Source: Emmonsiellopsis sp. PD_33 (taxonomy: Eukaryota; Ascomycota; Eurotiomycetes; Onygenales; Ajellomycetaceae). Taken from it: 64,000 nucleotides of DNA. The notes below the pieces were generated by a model. The model made no database searches and had not been told where the DNA came from. It saw only the letters and a list, made by a program, of their open reading frames with translations. The translations under genes were made by a program, and so were the position numbers. The stretch spans positions 103,377-167,376 of the forward strand of contig JANTQF010000050.1 in the NCBI GenBank assembly GCA_032988165.1. The letters are read 5' to 3'. Every line of letters starts with the position of its first letter. Position 1 is the stretch's first letter. This document shows positions 11,601 through 24,095 of the stretch, piece after piece.

Positions 11601-14600
11601 AAAGTCCTTCACCGCGATTTTGATTTCCGCGAAGCATCGGGATCACCATATTGGGCCTAGTTAGTAGCATAAGCTGTGCCCGCCTCGGGAATTCCGCGCC
11701 TGATTAGGGACGGCAAATGCCGGGCTTTATTATTGTTATTGGTTGAGCTGAAACAGCCTGGGAAGAGCTTCATCAGATTCCTTTTGAAGCCATCAAAATA
11801 TTTTACTTCATTTGTTATTACAGTGTTATTTTCTCGCGGGCGGCGGGGATATCAATTACTCAGTGTGGGCGCGTCGTCGGCTGAAAACAACACTGTGCTA
11901 GCTGAACCATGACGATATAGTTACAACAGACGGAGCGCTCCGCTTTCAAAGATCCATGTGCGGAATCACGTCAAAGTACACAACCCCCCCCCCCTCCCTG
12001 CATAATTTCCCGTCTCTCCTTCTGATCATTGAGCGGCCCTTGGATCCATCATCCCGGCCGGTCAACAAACAAACCATGCAACACCAGTCAATCATATGAA
12101 AAAGAAATGCGTCCATCTCTCGCTCAGTCTCTCCAAGAGCATACATCCAAGCAAAAGGCAAATACATAGGAAATCTCAACCGTCTTGGCCGTACGACTAT
12201 CCTTACCTCCGCACGTAAGCAGCAAGCGCGTTGAAACGGAAAGAAAATTAAAAAACAACACAACACAATGATCCCATTCCGCCATCCCGCCATCCCGCCA
12301 TCCTTCGGGGAAATGGGCCCTAAACAGGGAACGCTGACGCCGGTCCGTAGGAGCCTAGTAGGAGGGGGGGGGGTTCAAAGAACTTGTTAAAATTCCGCGA
12401 TTCGAAGGCTGGCTTTTTTCTTGGCGCATAAGGCGGAAAAAGGTTGAAACCATCCTTGAACCACCCGGCTCGGATTTGAAATATCCCCGCGTATATACGG
12501 ATATAGGTGGCTGGGGTTGGGTTTGCATGACTCGTAAATACTATTTTTATGCGGGCTCTGTCATGGATGTGATTGCATCGGATCCGACTTTTTTTTTTCT
12601 TTAGACCCGTGCAGGCATCTCTTCCGGTTTCATAAAACTAACAATGGATAGCCCATTGCGTGCGTCGGAACTCAAGTAGGGTACAAGCCGCACCACTGAG
12701 AAGGGACAATGTAAATAGTATGCCCCGACGGAGGACAACCACAGCTGAACTCAGCCGATAACTGACAAAAAAACAAGAAGGAAGCAAACGCCAAGTCAAC
12801 GTCAGTAGTAGTATGTAATGAAATTCATATCAGGACACCAACAAGCCAAACAAACCCAGGTCAGAAGGAAAGAAGAAAAAAGAAGGAGCGGAATCATTGC
12901 AACATCATTCATGGATTCTTCTTTGCCCCGAGAGCCAACGACAAGGAAGCAGGCAGTGCGTTGCGTGATACTCTCGAACAAGAGGGGTTCAAGATAGACG
13001 AGACGACATTCCTAAATACTCATTGGCTGATCCATCTCGTTTTTCAGTTTTACCTCCCTCCTCCTAATCTTAATAGCTGGTTGGGCATGCATAACATGCT
13101 GGCTGGGACATGGATTGCGATGCAAATGGCTGCCGAGGCGAAGGCGGATAGAAACCTGCTTTTTTGTTTCGCCGTCGGCAGGTGTGGAAGGTTGAGATGA
13201 AAGATGCATGTGTCAATTAACTTTGACTATGAGAGTTGCCATTGTTAAGAAAAGGCTGCATTGATGGAGGGTTAATTGGGGTGTGTAGGTATATTGTAAG
13301 AAATATATACATCTAACAAGCTCAGGCTCCGCCATTGAACTTTCTCCATAGAATGATATATATAGATAGGGGTTAAAACCCTCTCCACAGAATTTTAAAA
13401 AGGTGGAAGGGCCCCATATTGATCTTCTGGAATGCTTCTTGATCCATTTCCTTTCCAAGCATTATAATAAAAAAAACATGCTTTTCATACCCCTGACTGC
13501 CGCCAACCATGGTTATAAACTTCTGCCATGAGCCCTTTTATCCGTGTTTAAGCTGGCTACAATGTAGAACGTAAAAATGGCGAAAAGGCGGGGAAAAAAT
13601 AAATAAAACGCGCAACCTTAAGGTGTTTCCCCCTAAAATCAAGTAATATCCTACAATGCCAGGTTTTTTCGATATCGACGCCTCCTAAACAGTACGAAAA
13701 GGCACAGTGTTACATGAACATAGCCAACGCGCATCGAGTCGTTGACGTTGTCTGACGGTCGTTGAACACGAGTGGAACCAGCCCACTCACACACGGGAAG
13801 CTTAAATATTCCTCACCGTCTTCTTTTGTCCTACTTGGCTGAATCAGGCGAATGGTATCATGACAGCTGATTGGTTGGGTGAGTGTTTTCGGCTTTGAGA
13901 GGCCGGGGAGGAAGGAGTCGATGGCAACTTTTCTCGTTAAGCTCAGCCTTCGGGGAGGAACAGATGGGGGCCACTAGGCCGCCTGGAGAGGCTCTGGGAC
14001 TCCGGTGTGGTGGGCGATTTGGGCCCCGAAAGTGGGACTTCGTGGTTAAACGAGGGCCCCCATTAGAGTAAAGTGATACGGAGGGACGGAGCGGGTGGGT
14101 GTGGTGCCTGTCAATGAGCTCTGTGTGTAAGTGGGTCGCACTGCTTCGATATCCACAATTCTTCCGTGAAGATATCCCAATTTTTTTGCACTTTCTTTTC
14201 GTTTTGAATAGAATGACGCGCATGAAGCTGTGCATACATAAGTGGTTGACCTTGACGAGGGATCCTTGTTTGTGCAGTAGCAGGAAGCAGCAGCGGCGTT
14301 GAAGAACGAGGGTTGGAATTTTCTGCGTTAGTTTATCATGATGATGCGGTGGCGCTGTAGGATCCGTTTGGTTGGTTGCCTTGGAAAACGTCAAGATGGC
14401 GAGGAAGTGTCAGATGCCGTCAGACCATCGAAAACCTGCCAATTCAAGAAGAAATATCTGCCGCATGGCAAGGTTGAAGAGGATAGAATTTGACTGATGG
14501 GCCAATGGGCTCGATGCGGAAGGGAACGAGGCCGAAAAATACAAATAATTAATGAAATGGAATAGAAAGCAAAGGACTGTTTTTGGACTGAAATAGTAAG

Positions 14601-17600
14601 CCTCATAGTTAGCAAGAAGAAGTGAACCACAAGTTCATTTCATGATAATCCTGCTGTATCTGGATTAATGCTCCATCCCAATTGCTTGCGCCCAATATCC
14701 CAAGAACGTACGATCTGGGATTCATGGCATATACATCCTAGATCCCAGGTGTCAGGACTGTCTGGCCCAATCCCAGCTGTTTCATTCAGCGCTGCATGCG
14801 GCTTTGTGTTTGTCAGTTTATTGGACACCGTTGGCAACAAAATAATAACGAGGTTCTGGAAACAACCTTCTGTCTCAGTCACAACTGAAACATCCTACAT
14901 ATATTGGTATAGCAAACGGCATGCAACGCTTGTGGACATAATAATAGTAATGGCCAAAGCAGCCTGCTCCCTGAAGCTGATCCCAGGGACCGGGAATATC
15001 CAAGTCTTCCTATCGACCTGTTTCCGCGATTGACGATAGGGGGGGTAAAAATACGGCTGTAACAAGCCTTGTATGGGCGTGCGCGTAACGAAAGCGGCGT
15101 GCACAGAACGGGGCCGGGCAGTGGCAGTAAGGAAGACTCGACACACGCCACCGGGATTTGGGCTGACGAATTGCGCCGAAAGCGGCAAGTCGGCCGTGGA
15201 TGGCGATTGGAGGCTTGGCGGCCACGGCGCAGAAATTGGCTGGGCAGTGGCAGCTCTTCAGGAAAACAACCACACGGAACTCCGCCGAGAGCAAGCTGCA
15301 GCAGACGCCACCAAGCCCTGTGCATGCAGGGAGCCAGGCCTGGTCGGGGTTGTTTCAAGTGCGCTGACTGGTGCGGCAACTTCGCGTATGTGCTTTTTCT
15401 ATTTGCAAGGGCGTGTTGTCACCACCTTGGCTGGGATCAATAGAGCCTCGATGGAGGGATAATCGGGAGGTACCTAGCACCTTGGTAGCAGGTCACATGA
15501 GGCCATCGAACTCTTCTCCGATATTCGCGAACAGGGAGCCAGGTGCTTGGATGCCGGATGCCCCTTGATTTCGCAGCAGCGGCTGCCCCCAAGGCAACAT
15601 ACAGAAACATGCCAGCTCCGGGGGAATCCAGGAACAACCTGCTCAAGTGCATGTTTCAAGAAGATGATGACCGTCCCGTGTTCCGTCCTGGGCTAATGGG
15701 AAGCAATATCATTCTCGTGGATGCAACGGCGAGAACGTGCACAAGAGCTGCGTACGTCATGGCGAGGGAACCGACGTTACATGGCATTCCTCCCAGCCAT
15801 GCTCTGCTCAACAGTTGATCACCGCCAAAATATTAAGCTGCCCGCTAGCGGTGGCCCTTGTCCGCACTTGGCAGGAGAGCCGGGGTTGGATCTGCCACCA
15901 TTCCAAAGCCGTCATCGAATTCTCGGACAAAACTGCCCTGCCCGCCGTTCATTGGCCGCCATCGCCGAACACTGCCGGCTGATTGGCTCCGGACGGGCTT
16001 TTGGGCCTTTGGGCTTTTTGGGCCCTGAACCGTGCCGGCCAAGCGTGATTTTGGTTTGCTGCCACCCGTCGTTTCCACTTACCTTGAGCCACGGTGCGTC
16101 CGCCATCGGCTCCACTGAGTCCACTTTCATGTGGTGGGCAGTTGGGCCGCTAAAACAAAATGCCGATGCTTGGGTCCTCGTTTGCGCTAGTCGGGTTCGT
16201 TTTTATTCTGTTGTATTTTTGACGGCCGTGTCTCTGGGTGGTCGTCCATTCTGACCAAACAGCATATTTCTGAATTAGATGTGGCTTTTCGAGAATATGC
16301 TGTTAATGATATGAAATTTGGAAGTGGCCTGCTGCTGCTTTTCGACATTTGCAAGAGCGGATGCTGCAGCGAAACTTCCCGTCCCGAGGCACGGATGTGC
16401 TATTTTTACAGCCGAAGATACAGCATGCATGGAATGACATCAGGCGGGAACTTAAAAAAAAAATTATGCCATCGTTGTGCCTGCTCACCGCTTTCCGGCA
16501 TCCCAAAAGTACCAGCCTTCATGATACTCTCTCGTCTCCCTCGCATATGTCCAACTACTTTACACTACCACAGATATCCTACCTCTTCACAACCAAAACG
16601 ACATAAAAAAAGAACCCATGTAAAAAAGCACAGCATCTTTCATACGGCCCATTTATTAAGCTCACCACCGTCGACCCACCATTGCCGGCTGGATGGAGGA
16701 ATGACGACAGGCAAAACCCAACAAGCTTTGTTGAAGAAAGATTTCTGCGGCAAATAATGATAACTTGCATATGTGGGACCCCCTACCCTGACGACCCTAC
16801 CTACCTACCCTTGATGGAGAACCTCTGTCGAACAGCGCGCCGGCAATTGGCCCCGTTCCTGATGAAGGGGGGGAATAGTCTAAACAGAAGTTGCGGAGAT
16901 GGTAGGAATATGTATGGATTGTTTCAAAAAATGAGTCAAGTAAAAGAAGAGTCAAGTTGGATAGAGGTGATGAAAGATCGGTATCTCCTCCCGCGACGCA
17001 TTATTGGAAATCTTTTTGATAATGAGGTCTATTTACTTTACTCAACTAGAAGCTAGTGCCCTATCGGAGCAGCTTGCAGCATCGGAGTGGGCTTCCTCAA
17101 TCCTCAACGGTTTCGTCTTTCGAGAGAAAGGGGATCATGTGAGTGTCCTCCGGCTCCAAGCAGCTAATAAATTGGTAAGGATCATCGTGTTGGAAGATAT
17201 GGTGGAGTTTTTGCACGTCCATGCTTTCGATGATAGCTCGCCCGTCCGTCGCCGAAGGATCTCCTGGTGAGCGAGAATCTCCTGCAGTGGCTGTTGTAAC
17301 TATCGTATTTTTTACGTATTCTCCGATACAGGACTGGGCAACGTCTCTTTCGTCAGGTAACTATCATGAAAAATAAAATAAAAATGAAAAGGCTGGAGTT
17401 AACTAATAAGTATCTAACTAATAACTGACATGAGTTTACTTCGAGTATAAGAGTTGTGAAGATGTTCGTATATTCGTATCTAGTAATCATAAAATACCTC
17501 CCCCGCCATAATGCACCACATCAGCACAAGCACAAACACAAGCACAACCAAACCTTCGCGAAGCCCAAAAGAAGCCAAACCTAACAATCCCCACAACGGC

Positions 17601-19600
17601 AGTCATCCATCCCATCCATCAATCATCCAGCAAGGCTTCCACTCCCCCCCCTGGTGCGCTGGGCTCCCGTATCCCCATCTCGGGCCGCAGGGCCACCACA
17701 CCACACCACACCACACCAACAAGGTCTAACACGAACACCACAGGGGGGGAGCCACCGCCGCCGCCGCCGGGGTGTTTTATTTTATGGATAGGGGATCCAT
17801 CCGACTCCGTACCAATCCATGCCGATTCTTCACAACAGCAGCTGAGCTTCATGTCAAGCCCCTCCCCAATCTTGTCTGCCATCTGGTTACCTACCCCTCC
17901 ATGAACATCAAGCTTCCCCCCCCTCCCCTCCGCCTCCGGGGGGCCTTTCCACTTCCCCCCCAGGGGCCAGGACGGGTGTTCCGAGCCCACAGATAGCACC
18001 TTTTTTGAGTAGTTTGCAATCAGTCGAATATAATAAAATTCTACCCCTCCACCAATCTTTTCCCTATCCCCACGTGTTTGTTGGGCTTTTAGCTAGTAAC
18101 TACTTTCCGAACCAAACCCCCACCTACGTAGCTATTGTATGGTATGTCATGTCAAATAATACACACAACCCGTAACAAAAACAACAACATATGTGTTTTA
18201 ATAACACAAACGATTTCTATTTCTATTTCTATTTCCCGACTCCTACTCCCGAGAAAAACAAGGTTAACCTACCGCATTACCAGTTTAACGGACGTAAGTA
18301 CTCCGTAGTAATGAAAAAGAAGTAAAAAACCCAAACAAAATTGAGGGAGAGATCATGTGTGAATTAAAAAAAAAATAAAAAATTTAAGTTAAACTTTTTT
18401 CAGGAACAGGGATATTTTGATATTTATTATCTTCGGTACCAAAGGACATACATAAAGCCAATTTTCTGCGCGGATAATGATAGGTAGGAGAATTGGTGAA
18501 GGTTTCGGGCAAGGGGGCAAGAGGGGGGGGGGGGCGGGGGGGGGTGGGAAGACTGAAGGTGGAAGGTGGCGAGATCATATGGGTGTTCAACCATTACGGG
18601 CGTACAGTATCTGCGGGAGTGGGTAGATGCTGGAGTTGTATAAAAACTTCCAAGGTTGTCAGTTGACAGGCACATGGGAGATTTATATTGTTTTATTAGA
18701 GAGATGAATGGATTTCTATATGAACTGGTTTCCTCTGGTGTCTGTCTGTCTGTTGATGGCAATATCTTTACAAAACTATGGAATGTTTTAATAAATGGAC
18801 ATTGGATAGAAGCCCACACACGCTGTGTTGTATGTATGTGCATACATAAATGTACATATGCATGGACGGACACCCCTGTCAATGCATTGCCGGCAAGGGA
18901 AGGTTTGGGATTTGTCGTCATGGGCTTCATGAATCATGAACCAACGCCCCTTGTCAATTTTTAGGTTGTTGAGGATTCGAACCTTGCAGCGTGGGATGGC
19001 ATTGTAACAGAAGTGAAAAAACAAGAATAATCACGGCCTTTTCTCTCTCTCTCTCTCTTTTTTTTACTTTGTGATTGGCCTTTCAGGCAAAATATAGAGC
19101 AGTTTTTTGCCCTGCCGAAAGCTTGTTAATCGTGAATGGTTTGCTCTGGTGAGAAATTCCGGGTCCCGCCCGCTGTTGGGGACTTGAACAGCATGAAGGA
19201 AGAATAATATCAAAACTATTCTTTTTAAACTTTTCTAGTTAGGAGTTTAAAAAGGATGTAGGTAAACTAGTTATGTAACTATGCGTTGTCCATCTGTCGC
19301 CCAGGTAGAAAATATACAGCGCCGTTGCAGAGAGCATGGCGTTTCTTATCTGCGAAATACCGCGCAGAGTCAGGGCAGTCACGGGCATGATGAGCGTCCT
19401 GTTGTTGCCAAGAAACGCACACGTATCCAAGCACTGTCACTGGGTGCACGCAGGCTGAGTAATCGCCACAGCCCGGCGTGGTTGCTGCACTTGCCACGGG
19501 GGTTTGGCCACGGCCGGCGAGCATTGGGATCGCCGGGCGTATTGGCGTATGGTAACGGGGTGTATTGGATTGGCAGCTCCTACATCGGGCAGGAGACAGC
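8683..19600. other. Long gene-poor stretch upstream of the transcription factor gene
   Basis: About 11 kb with no credible coding gene. Open frames up to 182 codons (for example 11112-11660 +, 13858-14394 -, 15721-16254 +) overlap frames on the opposite strand, lack recognisable domains, and show no conserved exon-intron pattern. Stretches near 14900-16250 are GC-rich, others AT-rich. Short features include a G tract near 18523-18548 and three TTTCTA units near 18215-18235. It may hold distal regulatory DNA or non-coding transcripts for the downstream regulator gene; the sequence alone does not show this. Confidence 0.5.
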
Positions 19601-20818
19601 CAGTTCACGATAGCTGGACTGGACTTTCCATCCCTCCATTCCCATCCCACGCCGTCTTCTCTCTTCTCTTCTCCTCCTCTTCGCTCTCCAGTCCCCAGCC
19701 ATTGACTCTCCCCTCCGTCCGTCTCTCCGCCCGTCCCGCCCGCCGTGCTCTTCCTCCCGCCGTTGTTGGTCTCTCTGCGTTTGTTTTCTTTTTCTTTCTC
19801 TCTCTTTTTTTGCAGCCAAACCCGTCCGAGAGGCATCGTTTTTTGGCCTCCCGCATTGCCACGCGAAAGCAACCCAAACTTCGGAGGCACCCAAATCTGC
19901 ACCCAGAGCAGCCCTAATAGTAAGTAAGTTTGCACCGTCCCGTGGGTTTGTTACGTGCGAGTTCGTGGGCCGAAAAAAGGGCACAAAGTCTATCTGTCCA
20001 TCTATCCCCAGGCATATCGCATCTCCTCAGGTTGGGCGGGAGGTTGAGCCCGGCTTAACTAAGGCGCCTGCTCCGCTCGCTAGCCCCAAGCCGCGCTTTT
20101 TCTTTTCTTTTCTCTGCTCGCTCCCTCCACTGTCCATCCACTGCGAACTTCTGCCACTCGCTTGATTTCGTCTCTCTCTCTCTCTTACACTCTCACTCGC
20201 TCTCTCACACACACTGTCTCTCTCTTCTCCCTTCGCTCTTCTCTCTCTCTCTCTCTCTGCTCGAGTCTCGAGTCGTTCCTTGTCCTGCGTGGTGGAGCCG
20301 GTGGAAGCATCCTCTATCCCCCCTCCCTTGTCCACTGCATCCTCCCAGCCAGCCGTCGACCTCCACCTTCTCCGTCCCCACGTGGAGCCTAGTCTGGCTG
20401 CTCGCCCTCGCTGCTTCGCCTATCCCCATCCATCGCTCTCTGTTGCTGCTCTCTGACGCGCTTTGACAGCCCAGCTCCCCTCGCCCTTGTTCTGGTCGCG
20501 CCACCTTCGCGGCCCTTCATTCTTTCTTGGTCAGTCTCCTCCCTCCTCCTTGACGAACCCGGGGCTGCCCCAGCCCGTTTTTGGCGGCGTGATGTGCGCA
20601 TGGCGCGGACCACGAAGGAGAACAAAGAACGCTGCGTGGGCGTTGCATGGAGAAAAAAAACATATGGCTGACAGCATGCAGTTTTCCCCATCAGCCACCC
20701 ATCCCGGCTGAGCAATTCTCTCTTCCGTCCCACGGACATTGAGCATCCCGCAATCGATGGTTTAGACGGCCCTAGCTCGCTCACGGTTCGAACTTTTCTC
20801 TCTTCTTTTCCTTCCGCT
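19601..20818 (+). promoter_or_regulatory. Pyrimidine-rich promoter/leader of the C2H2 factor gene
   Basis: From about 19620 to 20460 the + strand is strongly C/T-rich, with long CTCTCT runs near 20170-20260. This is common in promoters and 5' leaders of highly regulated fungal genes. The complementary purine-rich strand produces long spurious open frames (for example 19279-19935 -). Several short upstream ATGs would precede the main start at 20819 if transcription begins here, so upstream-ORF control is possible but unproven. Confidence 0.5.
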
Positions 20819-23800
20819 ATGGATCCCAATATCAGAGCGCAAGTCTCGAGGCCCCCCTCCGCCAATCTTCCCCCCCAGGGCCCCCCGCCTCTGTCGTCGA
20901 ATCTTCACCAGTACCAGCTGGGCCCCCATTATTCCATGGCGCAGCCGCAGCAGCATACCTTGCCCCCGCTCCAGCACCCCCAGAGCCATTCGCCCATGCA
21001 GCATGGCTACCTGGCACAGCCGTACAGACACGACATGTCCAGGTACCCGCCCACCACCGCCAACGACGTGTATGCTGCATCGTCTGCTCCCATGCTGCCG
21101 CACACCACCATCAGCAGCTTGCCTCCCTCTTCTTTCCTGACCCACCACCATAGTCAACAATACCCGTCGCATGGCTTGCCACCTTCGTCGACCTCGCAAG
21201 CCTACCCCCAGCCCATTGCCCCTGCCCCCCCACGGGATAGAAGAGAATATGGTGCTTTACCTTCGGGTACGTTCAGCCAAGCAGAAAACCATCGTCCCAT
21301 CTGGGGGAACGCGCAGGGCTTACCTAATAACTCAGCAGCTTTTGTCCCAAAGGACCCGCCCCGAACTCAGGTTGTGGGATCGCAAGGTAGGAGAGGCATT
21401 CTCCCAAGTGTCCCCGGACGCGCGGCTGCCATAACCAATGGAGCAAACGGCACGAAGAGCACCACGATTCCCGCCAAGGATGCCGATGGCAAGTTCCCTT
21501 GCCCCCACTGCAACAAGACATATCTTCATGCAAAGCATCTCAAGCGGCATCTACTGAGACGTAAGTACACCCTTCTTTGGCGCGTAATTTGTCGAGCCAG
21601 CTTTTTTTTTTAACCTTGAAATATTTACAGATACTGGCGATCGCCCGTACATGTGTGTTCTCTGCAAAGATACCTTCTCCCGAAGCGATATTTTGAAGCG
21701 CCACTTCCAGAAATGCTCATTGCGCCGCGGTAATCCCACCGGTGTTAGCCACTTGTCGCATCCGCATGCGCATCTAAAGAAGGCTCAGGCTGCGGGCATT
21801 GTCCCCAAGCCAGTTTCAGGAGATGTCAGTAGCTCCGTCCCGACTTCTAATGGCATTGTCGGAACTACGTTTGGCGAACCGCCTGTGAACGGGGTTTCAA
21901 TGGCCCCGGGCCATCACCCCAGGTTCACGGAACAGCAGCCTCTCGGCTATCCGATGCAGCCTGTTGGCGGGATGACCCGTGGTCCAGTGGATCACGGATA
22001 CGCCCAAAACCAGATGCATCAGAGAAGTTCCTGGATGGCTGAACCCAAACAGAATTCTTATCTCGCGCAGTCTGGAACTGACACAAATGGCCAGTCGAAT
22101 GTTGACCTTCCACCCATCGATGCAGCCAAGTCTGCCACCGTACCTGACAGTAAACGTCCTGTCATGGCCACCGGCCCGACCCCCAACCAGTCTGGCGAGC
22201 TCGATTGGACTTCGATGTTCCAAGCCGGTACCCAAGATGGCTATAATATGCAGCCCATGTTCCCCTCGACGGTGGCCCCCGTTCCTGACACGATGCATAC
22301 CCAAGTCGATGCAGGAGAGCGTAAATATTACCCGGCGGCAACTAGCGGACACCAAGAAGGTGGTTTGAATGGCCTTTACTTAGCTTCCACCAGCTTGGGC
22401 GGTGACGGTACGCTCGGCTCCTACCCCATATGGAATTTTAACAAGTCGCAGAATAACCCACTGCAAAATAAAACGGACCGACTCATTAACTTTTGCTTCC
22501 CTTCCGGATTACAGGAACCGTTCAACCCGCTAGACAATAGTGCACAGCTAAAGGATTGCTTGACGGCCGATAACGTGAAACATTTTCTCGATCTTTTTAC
22601 GAACTACCAGGGCCATTGGCCCTACTTACATATTGCCACTTTTAATTTTTTAGATGCGTACGACGGACTTATTCTTGCGATGTGCTGTATTGGAGCTGTT
22701 TACTCTGACCGCGTTGATCCCTCTCTTGTCCGTAGTCTGGTGGCTCGAACCAAGGCTGCCATACTGCGGACATCTCGTATCCAGCAAATCTTGCAAGACG
22801 ACCTTGCGTCAGATGCAGATGCGGTTAAGACGGAATTTCCAGATCCCCAATCGTTGACCGCCACCGATATCGAGGAGATGCAATCCATTTTCATGATGAG
22901 TAGCCTCAGTGTCTGGCATGGTGATCCGAAACAGCGTGCCGCAGCACGATCCGATGTTGTTTTATTTGCTCGTTTTATTCGTCGCTTTCGTTTGCTGGAG
23001 CTTGCCCGTCCCGAAAATACTTTTTGCTACAGCGTACTGCATAACTTGGCCCCGAACCAACCGGTGGATATTTCCAAATGGAACTGGCGTGCCTGGGTGG
23101 AGCAGGAGAAACGATCCCGTCTCGTGTTCATGTTCTACCTTGCGGACGCCGCCTGGGTCATGTTCTTCAATAGCGAACCGATTTTCAACCCCCAGGATAT
23201 CAAGATTCCGCTGCCGTGTGATGATGCTGCGTGGGAAGCCAGAGATGCTCAGCAATGTGCGGATGCCCTAGGGCTACGAGGTCCTGATATCCAAGCAACG
23301 CTCAATGTTACTGGTAGTCGTCGAATGAAACAGCTGGAGATGAACCAAGCTCTCTCTGCTTTGCAATCTCCCGCCGTCACGTTTCACCCGCGAGCCACCA
23401 ATGCCTACTCGAAATTCATCCTCATCCACGCATTGCACGTCCATATATGGCTTGTCCAGCGACAACTATCCATCGCGAAATCCACTGAAAATGGCAACGC
23501 TACTGCTGAGGGATCAGGCACGATAAACCCCGATGCTGCCATTGTCAAGAGAAAGTCAACGAGCGATCAGGTTACACCGATTGACCACCAGCCTTGGGAT
23601 ATCGCATCTTGTTCTTCTCCACACACCGACGTTATACTTCATTCCACAATTCAGGCTCTGGAAAAGTGGAAGCATCTGTGGGATGAGGACATGGCGCTGC
23701 AGTACCCTCCGGCGACTTGTTCCCGACGCTTTGGATTTTGTCGCGACGCGGTGCCTTATTATTGGCTTGCCCAAGCTTTACTGCGCTCAAACCGGTTGGA

Positions 23801-24095
23801 TGCTTGGAAACTGGCGCCCGATGCCCGGCTCATGCACATCATGAGAATGCTCAAGGACGTGCGCGTTTATGCTCAAACAGACGCTGCCAAAAGGGGCGAA
23901 GGCCTGGGTTCTATAAGTGACATCCACGATAGCTATGCTGTCGAAGATCTGACACTTGATATGAAGTTGATATTTCGACCCATCCACCAACAGTACGAAG
24001 GCGGCCTGCAAACCTCTCCAAGGGATACTCCTGCAACTATCCACACCAGCACGACATCGGAAACAGCGACGAGTGGCCTGTCATACGGACTATGA
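20819..24095 (+). CDS. Zinc-finger transcription factor (two C2H2-type fingers plus fungal MHR)
   Basis: Exons 20819-21560 and 21631-24095 encode 1068 aa; the 70-nt intron (GTAAGT to TTACAG, phase 1) splits finger 1 at its last His. Residues 1-225 are Pro/Gln/His-rich and probably a disordered activation region. Finger 1 has Cys228, Cys231, His244 and His248. Finger 2 has Cys256, Cys259 and His272 but Cys276 in the last position. Together they form an adjacent pair of the Adr1/AmdX type. Residues about 530-860 resemble the fungal-specific transcription factor middle homology region (LTADNVKHFLDLFTNYQGHW, then LILAMCCIGAVYSDR). Such combined proteins include yeast Rsf2/Tda9, which act in carbon and respiratory regulation. 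The targets here are unknown. The protein should be nuclear. The very long upstream region suggests complex control. Confidence 0.95.

Noticed and set aside
11112..11660. 182-codon open frame (+), with a 132-codon frame on the other strand
   Set aside because: Mutually overlapping frames, no family resemblance, no splice-supported extension.
13858..14394. 178-codon open frame (-)
   Set aside because: Mixed low-complexity composition and no recognisable motif; treated as chance.
15721..16254. 177-codon open frame in a GC-rich stretch
   Set aside because: GC-rich DNA has few chance stops; overlapping frames on both strands are equally long and none looks like a protein family.
18968..18990. 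TTCGAA-containing sequence like a tRNA T-loop
   Set aside because: No matching acceptor stem, anticodon arm or D-arm can be folded around it on either strand.
19279..19935. 218-codon open frame on the minus strand
   Set aside because: It is antisense to the C/T-rich leader of the transcription factor gene and has no domain.
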